Of a stretch of 64,000 nucleotides of DNA, positions 50,501-62,500 are shown in pieces. The position numbers were made by a program, and so were the translations under genes. The stretch is taken from contig JAVDOI010000005.1 of assembly GCA_032191485.1 (NCBI GenBank), positions 2,006,001-2,070,000 of the forward strand, given 5' to 3'. The notes below the pieces were generated by a model. That model was not told the origin of the DNA. It saw only the letters and a program-made list of their open reading frames with translations, and ran no database searches. The stretch is from Leptoclinus maculatus. Taxonomy: Eukaryota > Chordata > Actinopteri > Perciformes > Stichaeidae. Position 1 is the first letter of the stretch. Each line of letters starts with the position of its first letter.

Positions 50501-53500
50501 ACACCCAGTACCATAGTTAACAATCAGGGAAACAATTGTAATGGAAAAAGCAAAGGGCTATTTCCCGTCCCTCAACAAAAAAACTATTTTTACAACTGCA
50601 CTGGTTCAGGAGCCATCAAGCTAATTTGCCCAGACAATAAGGTTTTCAAGAAAGATAAGTGTGTCACTGCGGCTCCAACAACTGCTGCTCCCACAACTGC
50701 TGCCATAACAACTGCATTCACAACAGCTGCATCCACAACTGTGTCTCCAACAACGGCACCTCCCACAACTGCGGCCCCAACAACTGCAGCCACAACAACT
50801 GCAGCTCCCACAACAGCTGCAGCCACAACAATGGCAGCCCCAACAACTGCGGCCCCAATAACTGCTGCCACAACAACTGCAGCTCCCACAACAGCTGCAG
50901 CCACTACAGCTGCAACCACAACTGTGTCTCCAACAACGGCAGCTCCCACAACAGCTGGAGCCACTACAGCTGCAACCACAACTGCATCTCCAACAACTGC
51001 GGCCACAACAACTGAGGCTCCAACAACTGTGGCTCTAACAACTGCAGCCACAACAACAGCAGCTCCAACAACAGCTTCCCCAACAACTGCGGCCCCAACA
51101 ACTCTGGCCCCAACAACTGCGGCCACAACAACAGCAGCTCCAACAACAGCTTTCCCAACAACTGCGGCCCCAACAACTGTGGCCCCAACAACTGCGGCCA
51201 CAACAACTGCGGCTCCAACAACTGTGGCTCTCACAACTGTGGCTCCCACAACTGCTGCGCCTACAACTGCAGCCACAACAACGGCAGCTCCCACAACAGC
51301 TTCCCCAACAACTGCGGCCCCAACAACTGTGGCCCCAACAACTGCGGACACAACAACTGCGGCACTAACAACTGTGGCTCTCACAACTGTGGCTCCCACA
51401 ACTGCTGCGCCTACAACTGCAGCCACAACAACGGCAGCTCCCACAACAGCTTCCCCAACAACTACGGCCACAACAACTGCGGCTCCAACAACTGCAGCCA
51501 CAACAACTGCAGCTCCCACAACAGCTGCAGCCACAACAGCTGCAGACACAACAGCTGCAGCCACAACAGCTGCAACCACAACTGTGTCTCCAACAACGGC
51601 AGCTCCCACAACAGCTTCCCCAACAACTGCGGCCCCAACAACTGTGGCCACAACAACTGCGGCTCCAACAACTGTGGCACCCACAACTGGGGCTCCCACA
51701 ACTGCTGCCCCTACAACTGCAGCCACAACAACGGCAGCTCCCACAACTGCTTCCCCAACAACTGCGGCCCCAACAACTGTGGCCACAACAACTGCGGCTC
51801 CAACAACTGTGGCACCCACAACTGTGGCTCCCACAACTGCTGCCCCTACAACTGCAGCCACAACAACGGCAGCTCCCACAACTGCTTCCCCAATAACTGC
51901 GGCCACAACTGCAGCTCCCACAACAGCTGCAGCCACAACAATGGCAGCCCCAACAACAGCTGCAGCCACAACTGCATCTCCAATAACTGCTGCCACAACA
52001 ACTGCAGCTCCCACAACAGCTGCAGCCACTACAGCTGCAACCACAACTGGGTCTCCAACAACGGCAGCTCCCACAACAGCTGGAGCCACTACAGCTGCAG
52101 CCACAACTGCATCTCCAACAACTGCGGCCACAACAACTGAGGCTCCAACAACTGTGCCTCTAACAACTGCAGCCCCAACAACAGCAGCTCCAACAACAGC
52201 TTCCCCAACAACTGCGGCCCAAACAACTGTGGCCCCAACAACTGCAGCTCCCACAACAGCTGCAGCCACTACAGCTGCAACCACAACTGTGTCTCCAACA
52301 ACGGCATTTCCCACAACCGCTTCCCCAACAACTGCAGCCACAACAACTGCGGCTCCAACAACTGTGGCTCTAACAACTGCAGCCACAACAACAGCAGCTC
52401 CCACAACAGCTTCCCCAACAACTGCGGCCCCAACAACTGTGGCCCCAACAACTGCGGACACAACAACTGCAGCCACAACAACTGCAGCTCCCACAACAGC
52501 TGCAGCCACAACAATGGCAGCCCCAACAACAGCTGCAGCCACAACTGCATCTCCAATAACTGCTGCCACAACAACTGCAGCTCCCACAACAGCTGCAGCC
52601 ACTACAGCTGCAACCACAACTGTGTCTCCAACAACGGCAGCTCCCACAACAGCTGGAGCCACTACAGCTGCAACCACAACTGCATCTCCAACAACTGCAG
52701 CCACAACAACTGAGGCTCCAACAACTGTGGCTCTAATAACTGCAGTCACAACAACAGCAGCTCCAACAACAGCTTCCCCAACAACTGCGGCCCCAACAAC
52801 TGTGGCCCCAACAACTGCGGCCACAACAACAGCAGCTCCAACAACAGCTTCCCCAACAACTGCGGCCCCAACAACTGTGGCCCCAACAACTGCGGCCACA
52901 ACAACTGCGGCTCCAACAACTGTGGCTCTCACAACTGTGGCTCCCACAACTGCTGCGCCTACAACTGCAGCCACAACAACGGCAGCTCCCACAACAGCTT
53001 CCCCAACAACTGCGGCCCCAACAACTGTGGCCACAACAACTGTGGCTCTCACAACTGTGGCTCCCACAACTGCTGCCCCTACAACTGCAGCCACAACAAC
53101 GGCAGCTCCCACAACTGCTTCCCCAACAACTGCGGCCACAACTGCAGCTCCCACAACTGCAGCTCCAACAACAGCTGCAGCCACAACAACGGCAGCTCCA
53201 ACGACGGCTGCTCCCACAACTGTGGGTCCCACAACTGCAGCTCCAACAACAGCTGCAGCCACAACAACGGCTGCTCCCACAACTGTGGCTCCCACAACTG
53301 CAGCTCCAACAACAGCTACAGCTACAACAACGGCTGCTCCCACAACTGCTGCCATAACAACTGCAGCTCCAACAACAGCTGCAGCCACAACAGCTGCAGC
53401 CACAACAACGGCAGCTCCCACAACTGCGGCCACAACAACTACGGCTCCAACAACTGTGGCTCTAATGACGGCAGCTTTCACAACTTTGGCTCCCATAACT

Positions 53501-56500
53501 GCTGCAGCCACAACAATGGCAGAAACCACTACAGCTGCAGCCACAACAGCTTCATCCACAACTGTGTCTCCAACAACAGCAGCTCCCACAACTGCTGCCA
53601 TAACAACTGCAGCCCCAACAGCTGCAGCCACAACAGCTTTATCCACAACTGTGTCTCCAACAACGGCAGCTCCAACAACGGCAGCTCCCACAACTGTGGC
53701 CACAACAACTGCGGCTCCAACAACAGCTGCAGCCACAACAGCTGGAGCCACAACAACGGCAGCTCCCACAACTGCGGCCCCAACAACTGTGGCTCTAATG
53801 ACGGCAGCTTTCACAACTTTGGCTCCCACAACTGCTGCAGCCACAACAACTGCGGCCACAACAACTGCGGCACCAACAACTGTGGCTCTAACAACTGCAG
53901 CCACAACAACGGCAGCGACCACAACAACTCTCCCAACTACAACAATGCCCACTACCACAACTCCCTCCACCACAATTGCCTCTACCACTACCACAACAAT
54001 GCCCCCTACCACAACAACTACTCTTACACCCAGTACGATAGTTAACAATCAGGGAAACAATTGTAATGGAAAAAGCAAAGGAGTATTTCCCGTCCCTCAA
54101 CAAAAAAACTATTTTTACAACTGCACTGGTTCAGGAGCCATCAAGCAAATTTGCCCAGACAATAAGGTTTTCAAGAAAGATAAGTGTGTCACTGCGGCTC
54201 CAACAACGGCTGCTCCCACAACTGCTGCCATAACAACTGCAGCCCCAACAGCTGCAGCCCCAACAGCTGCAGCCACAACAGCTACAGCCACAACTTTGTC
54301 TCCAACAACGGCAGCTCCCACAACTGCGGCCCCAACAACTGTGGCCACAACAACTGCAGCCACAACAACTGCATCTCCCACAACTGCAGCTCCAACAACA
54401 GCTGCAGCCACAACAATGGCAGCCCCAACAACAGCTAAAGCCACAACTGTGTCTCCAACAACGGCAGCTCCCACAACAGCTTCCCCAACAACTGCGGCCA
54501 CAACAACTGCGGCTCCAACAACTGTGGCTCTAACAACTGCAGCCACAACAACAGCAGCTCCCACAACAGCTTCCCCAACAACTGCGGCCCCAACAACTGT
54601 GGCCCCAACAACTGCGGACACAACAACTGCAGCCACAACAATGGCAGCCCCAACAACAGCTGCAGCCACAACTGCATCTCCAATAACTGCTGCCACAACA
54701 ACTGCAGCTCCCACAACAGCTGCAGCCACTACAGCTGCAACCACAACTGTGTCTCCAACAACGGCAGCTCCCACAACAGCTGGAGCCACTACAGCTGCAA
54801 CCACAACTGCATCTCCAACAACTGCAGCCACAACAACTGAGGCTCCAACAACTGTGGCTCTAACAACTGCAGCCACAACAACAGCAGCTCCAACAACAGC
54901 TTCCCCAACAACTGCGGCCCCAACAACTGTGGCCCCAACAACTGCGGCCACAACAACAGCAGCTCCAACAACAGCTTCCCCAACAACTGCGGCCCCAACA
55001 ACTGTGGCCCCAACAACTGCGGCCACAACAACTGCGGCTCCAACAACTGTGGCTCTCACAACTGTGGCTCCCACAACTGCTGCGCCTACAACTGCAGCCA
55101 CAACAACGGCAGCTCCCACAACAGCTTCCCCAACAACTACGGCCACAACAACTGCGGCTCCAACAACTGCAGCCACAACAACTGCAGCTCCCACAACAGC
55201 TGCAGCCACAACAGCTGCAGACACAACAGCTGCAACCACAACTGTGTCTCCAACAACGGCAGCTCCCACAACAGCTTCCCCAACAACTGCGGCCCCAACA
55301 ACTGTGGCCACAACAACTGTGGCTCTCACAACTGTGGCTCCCACAACTGCTGCCCCTACAACTGCAGCCACAACAACGGCAGCTCCCACAACTGCTTCCC
55401 CAACAACTGCGGCCACAACTGCAGCTCCCACAACTGCAGCTCCAACAACAGCTGCAGCCACAACAACGGCAGCTCCAACGACGGCTGCTCCCACAACTGT
55501 GGGTCCCACAACTGCAGCTCCAACAACAGCTGCAGCCACAACAACGGCTGCTCCCACAACTGTGGCTCCCACAACTGCAGCTCCAACAACAGCTACAGCT
55601 ACAACAACGGCTGCTCCCACAACTGCTGCCATAACAACTGCAGCTCCAACAACAGCTGCAGCCACAACAGCTGCAGCCACAACAACGGCAGCTCCCACAA
55701 CTGCGGCCACAACAACTACGGCTCCAACAACTGTGGCTCTAATGACGGCAGCTTTCACAACTTTGGCTCCCATAACTGCTGCAGCCACAACAATGGCAGA
55801 AACCACTACAGCTGCAGCCACAACAGCTTCATCCACAACTGTGTCTCCAACAACAGCAGCTCCCACAACTGCTGCCATAACAACTGCAGCCCCAACAGCT
55901 GCAGCCACAACAGCTTTATCCACAACTGTGTCTCCAACAACGGCAGCTCCAACAACGGCAGCTCCCACAACTGTGGCCACAACAACTGCGGCTCCAACAA
56001 CAGCTGCAGCCACAACAGCTGGAGCCACAACAACGGCAGCTCCCACAACTGCGGCCCCAACAACTGTGGCTCTAATGACGGCAGCTTTCACAACTTTGGC
56101 TCCCATAACTGCTGCAGCCACAACAACTGCGGCCACAACAACTGCGGCACCAACAACTGTGGCTCTAACAACTGCAGCCACAACAACGGCAGCGACCACA
56201 ACAACTCTCCCAACTACAACAATGCCCACTACCACAACTCCCTCCACCACAATTGCCTCTACCACTACCACAACAATGCCCCCTACCACAACAACTACTC
56301 TTACACCCAGTACGATAGTTAACAATCAGGGAAACAATTGTAATGGAAAAAGCAAAGGAGTATTTCCCGTCCCTCAACAAAAAAACTATTTTTACAACTG
56401 CACTGGTTCAGGAGCCATCAAGCAAATTTGCCCAGACAATAAGGTTTTCAAGAAAGATAAGTGTGTCACTGCGGCTCCAACAACGGCTGCTCCCACAACT

Positions 56501-59500
56501 GCTGCCATAACAACTGCAGCCCCAACAGCTGCAGCCACAACAGCTGCAGCCACAACAGCTACAGCCACAACTTTGTCTCCAACAACGGCAGCTCCCACAA
56601 CTGCGGCCCCAACAACTGTGGCCACAACAACTGCAGCCACAACAACTGCATCTCCCACAACTGCAGCTCCAACAACAGCTGCAGCCACAACAATGGCAGC
56701 CCCAACAACAGCTAAAGCCACAACTGTGTCTCCAACAACGGCAGCTCCCACAACAGCTTCCCCAACAACTGCGGCCACAACAACTGCGGCTCCAACAACT
56801 GTGGCTCTAACAACTGCAGCCACAACAACAGCAGCTCCCACAACAGCTTCCCCAACAACTGCGGCCCCAACAACTGTGGCCCCAACAACTGCGGACACAA
56901 CAACTGCAGCCACAACAACTGCAGCTCCCACAACAGCTGCAGCCACAACAATGGCAGCCCCAACAACAGCTGCAGCCACAACTGCATCTCCAATAACTGC
57001 TGCCACAACAACTGCAGCTCCCACAACAGCTGCAGCCACTACAGCTGCAACCACAACTGTGTCTCCAACAACGGCAGCTCCCACAACAGCTGGAGCCACT
57101 ACAGCTGCAACCACAACTGCATCTCCAACAACTGCAGCCACAACAACTGAGGCTCCAACAACTGTGGCTCTAACAACTGCAGCCACAACAACAGCAGCTC
57201 CAACAACAGCTTCCCCAACAACTGCGGCCCCAACAACTGTGGCCCCAACAACTGCGGCCACAACAACAGCAGCTCCAACAACAGCTTCCCCAACAACTGC
57301 GGCCCCAACAACTGTGGCCCCAACAACTGCGGCCACAACAACTGCGGCTCCAACAACTGTGGCTCTCACAACTGTGGCTCCCACAACTGCTGCGCCTACA
57401 ACTGCAGCCACAACAACGGCAGCTCCCACAACAGCTTCCCCAACAACTACGGCCACAACAACTGCGGCTCCAACAACTGCAGCCACAACAACTGCAGCTC
57501 CCACAACAGCTGCAGCCACAACAGCTGCAGACACAACAGCTGCAACCACAACTGTGTCTCCAACAACGGCAGCTCCCACAACAGCTTCCCCAACAACTGC
57601 GGCCCCAACAACTGTGGCCACAACAACTGTGGCTCTCACAACTGTGGCTCCCACAACTGCTGCCCCTACAACTGCAGCCACAACAACGGCAGCTCCCACA
57701 ACTGCTTCCCCAACAACTGCGGCCACAACTGCAGCTCCCACAACTGCAGCTCCAACAACAGCTGCAGCCACAACAACGGCAGCTCCAACGACGGCTGCTC
57801 CCACAACTGTGGGTCCCACAACTGCAGCTCCAACAACAGCTGCAGCCACAACAACGGCTGCTCCCACAACTGTGGCTCCCACAACTGCAGCTCCAACAAC
57901 AGCTACAGCTACAACAACGGCTGCTCCCACAACTGCTGCCATAACAACTGCAGCTCCAACAACAGCTGCAGCCACAACAGCTGCAGCCACAACAACGGCA
58001 GCTCCCACAACTGCGGCCACAACAACTACGGCTCCAACAACTGTGGCTCTAATGACGGCAGCTTTCACAACTTTGGCTCCCATAACTGCTGCAGCCACAA
58101 CAATGGCAGAAACCACTACAGCTGCAGCCACAACAGCTTCATCCACAACTGTGTCTCCAACAACAGCAGCTCCCACAACTGCTGCCATAACAACTGCAGC
58201 CCCAACAGCTGCAGCCACAACAGCTTTATCCACAACTGTGTCTCCAACAACGGCAGCTCCAACAACGGCAGCTCCCACAACTGTGGCCACAACAACTGCG
58301 GCTCCAACAACAGCTGCAGCCACAACAGCTGGAGCCACAACAACGGCAGCTCCCACAACTGCGGCCCCAACAACTGTGGCTCTAATGACGGCAGCTTTCA
58401 CAACTTTGGCTCCCATAACTGCTGCAGCCACAACAACTGCGGCCACAACAACTGCGGCACCAACAACTGTGGCTCTAACAACTGCAGCCACAACAACGGC
58501 AGCGACCACAACAACTCTCCCAACTACAACAATGCCCACTACCACAACTCCCTCCACCACAATTGCCTCTACCACTACCACAACAATGCCCCCTACCACA
58601 ACAACTACTCTTACACCCAGTACGATAGTTAACAATCAGGGAAACAATTGTAATGGAAAAAGCAAAGGAGTATTTCCCGTCCCTCAACAAAAAAACTATT
58701 TTTACAACTGCACTGGTTCAGGAGCCATCAAGCAAATTTGCCCAGACAATAAGGTTTTCAAGAAAGATAAGTGTGTCACTGCGGCTCCAACAACGGCTGC
58801 TCCCACAACTGCTGCCATAACAACTGCAGCCCCAACAGCTGCAGCCCCAACAGCTGCAGCCACAACAGCTACAGCCACAACTTTGTCTCCAACAACGGCA
58901 GCTCCCACAACTGCGGCCCCAACAACTGTGGCCACAACAACTGCAGCCACAACAACTGCATCTCCCACAACTGCAGCTCCAACAACAGCTGCAGCCACAA
59001 CAATGGCAGCCCCAACAACAGCTAAAGCCACAACTGTGTCTCCAACAACGGCAGCTCCCACAACAGCTTCCCCAACAACTGCGGCCACAACAACTGCGGC
59101 TCCAACAACTGTGGCTCTAACAACTGCAGCCACAACAACAGCAGCTCCCACAACAGCTTCACCAACAACTGCGGCCCCAACAACTGTGGCCCCAACAACT
59201 GCGGCCACAACAACTGCATCTCCAACAACTGCGGCCACAACAACTGTGGCTCCCACAACTGCTGCACCTACAACTGCAGCCACAACAACGGCAGCTCCCA
59301 CAACTGCAGCCACAGCAACTGCAGCTCCCACAACAGCTGCAGCCACAACAGCTGCAGCCACAACAGCTGCAACCACAACTGTGTCTCCAACAACGTCAGC
59401 TCCCACAACAGCTTCCCCAACAACTGTGGCCCCAACAACTGTGGCCCCAACAACTGCGGCCACAACAACTGCGGCTCCAGCAACTGTGTCTTTCACAACT

Positions 59501-62500
59501 GTGGCCCCTACAACTGCAGCCACAACAACGGCAGCTCCCACAACAGCTTCCCCAACAACTGCGGCCCCAACAACTGTGGCCACAACTGCAGCTCCCACAA
59601 CTGCAGCTCCAACAACAGCTGCAGCCACTACAGCTGCAACCACAACTGTGGCCCCAACAACTGCGGCCACAACAACTGCGGCTCCAGCAACTGTGTCTCT
59701 CACAACTGTGGCTCCAACAACTGCTGCCCCTACAACTGCAGCCACAACAACGGCAGCTCCCACAACAGCTTCCCCAACAACTGCGGCCCCAACAACTGTT
59801 GCCACAACTGCAGCTCCCACAACTGCAGCTCCAACAACAGCTGCAGCCACAACAACGGCAGCTCCCACAACTGTGGCCACAACAACTGCGGCTCCAACGA
59901 CGGCTGCTCTCACAACTGTGGCTCCCACAACAGCTTCCCCAACAACTGTGGCCCCAACAACTGTGGCCCCAACAACTGCGGCCACAACAACTGCGGCTCC
60001 ACCAACTGTGTCTTTCACAACTGTGGCTCCCACAACTGCTGCCCCTACAACTGCAGCCACAACAACGGCAGCTCCCAAAACAGCTTCCCCAACAACTGCG
60101 GCCCCAACAACTGTGGCCACAACTGCAGCTCCCACAACTGCAGCTCCAACAACAGCTGCAGCCACTACAGCTGCAACCACAACTGTGGCCCCAACAACTG
60201 CGGCCACAACAACTGCGGCTCCAGCAACTGTGTCTCTCACAACTGTGGCTCCCACAACTGCTGCCCCTACAACTGCAGCCACAACAACGGCAGCTCCCAC
60301 AACAGCTTCCCCAACAACTGCGGCCCCAACAACTGTGGCCACAACTGCAGCTCCCACAACTGCAGCTCCAACAACAGCTGCAGACACAACAACGGCAGCT
60401 CCCACAACTGTGGCCACAACAACTGCGGCTCCAACGACGGCTGCTATCACAACTGTGGCTCCCACAACAGCTTCCCCAACAACTGTGGCCCCAACAACTG
60501 TGGCCCCAACAACTGCGGCCACAACAACTGCGGCTCCAGCAACTGTGTCTTTCACAACTGTGGCTCCCACAACTGCTGCCCCTACAACTGCAGCCACAAC
60601 AACGGCAGCTCCCACAACAGCTTCCCCAACAACTGCGGCCCCAACAACTGTGGCCACAACTGCAGCTCCCACAACTGCAGCTCCAACAACAGCTGCAGCC
60701 ACTAGAGCTGCAACCACAACTGTGGCCCCAACAACTGCGGCCACAACAACTGCGGCTCCAGCAACTGTGTCTCTCACAACTGTGGCTCCCACAACTGCTG
60801 CCCCTACAACTGCAGCCACAACAACGGCAGCTCCCACAACAGCTTCCCCAACAACTGCGGCCCCAACAACTGTGGCCACAACTGCAGCTCCCACAACTGC
60901 AGCTCCAACAACAGCTGCAGCCACAACAACGGCAGCTCCCACAACTGTGGCCACAACAACTGCGGCTCCAACGATGGCTGCTCTCACAACTGTGGCTCCC
61001 ACAACTGCTGCCCCTACAACTGCAGCCACAACAACGGCAGCTCCCACAACAGCTTCCCCAACAACTGCGGCCACAACTGCAGCTCCCACAACTGCAGCTC
61101 CAACAACAGCTGCAGCCACAACAACGGCAGCTCCCACAACTGTGGCCACAACAACTGCGGCTCCAACGACGGCTGCTCTCACAACTGTGGCTCCCACAAC
61201 TGCTGCCCCTACAACTGCAGCCACAACAACGGCAGCTCCCACAACAGCTTCCCCAACAACTGCGGCCACAACTGCAGCTCCCACAACTGCAGCTCCAACA
61301 ACAGCTGCAGCCACAACAACGGCAGCTCCCACAACTGTGGCCACAACAACTGCGGTTCCAACGACGGCTGCTCCCACAACTGTGGCTCCCACAACTGCTG
61401 CCATAACAACTGCAGCCCCAACAACTGCAGCTCCAACAACAGCTGCAGCCACAACAGCTGCAGCCACAACAACGGCAGCTCCCACAACTGCGGCCCCAAC
61501 AACTGCGGTTCCAACGACGGCTGCTCCAACAACTGCGGCCCCAACAACTGTGGCCACAACAACTGCGGCTCCAACAACTGTGGCACCCACAACTGTGGCT
61601 CCCACAACTGCTGCCCCTACAACTGCAGCCACAACAACGGCAGCTCCCACAACTGCTTCCCCAATAACTGCGGCCACAACTGCAGCTCCCACAACAGCTG
61701 CAGCCACAACAATGGCAGCCCCAACAACAGCTGCAGCCACAACTGCATCTCCAATAACTGCTGCCACAACAACTGCAGCTCCCACAACAGCTGCAGCCAC
61801 TACAGCTGCAACCACAACTGGGTCTCCAACAACGGCAGCTCCCACAACAGCTGGAGCCACTACAGCTGCAGCCACAACTGCATCTCCAACAACTGCGGCC
61901 ACAACAACTGAGGCTCCAACAACTGTGCCTCTAACAACTGCAGCCCCAACAACAGCAGCTCCAACAACAGCTTCCCCAACAACTGCGGCCCAAACAACTG
62001 TGGCCCCAACAACTGCAGCTCCCACAACAGCTGCAGCCACTACAGCTGCAGCCACTACAGCTGCAACCACAACTGTGTCTCCAACAACGGCATTTCCCAC
62101 AACCGCTTCCCCAACAACTGCAGCCACAACAACTGCGGCTCCAACAACTGTGGCTCTAACAACTGCAGCCACAACAACAGCAGCTCCCACAACAGCTTCC
62201 CCAACAACTGCGGCCCCAACAACTGTGGCCCCAACAACTGCGGACACAACAACTGCAGCCACAACAACTGCAGCTCCCACAACAGCTGCAGCCACAACAA
62301 TGGCAGCCCCAACAACAGCTGCAGCCACAACTGCATCTCCAATAACTGCTGCCACAACAACTGCAGCTCCCACAACAGCTGCAGCCACTACAGCTGCAAC
62401 CACAACTGTGTCTCCAACAACGGCAGCTCCCACAACAGCTGGAGCCACTACAGCTGCAACCACAACTGCATCTCCAACAACTGCAGCCACAACAACTGAG

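Noticed and set aside
59799..61406. Gln/Leu/Pro-rich plus-strand frame of 535 codons
   Set aside because: Third frame of the same repeat. There is no independent start context, and it does not cross a CBM14 module in a meaningful frame.
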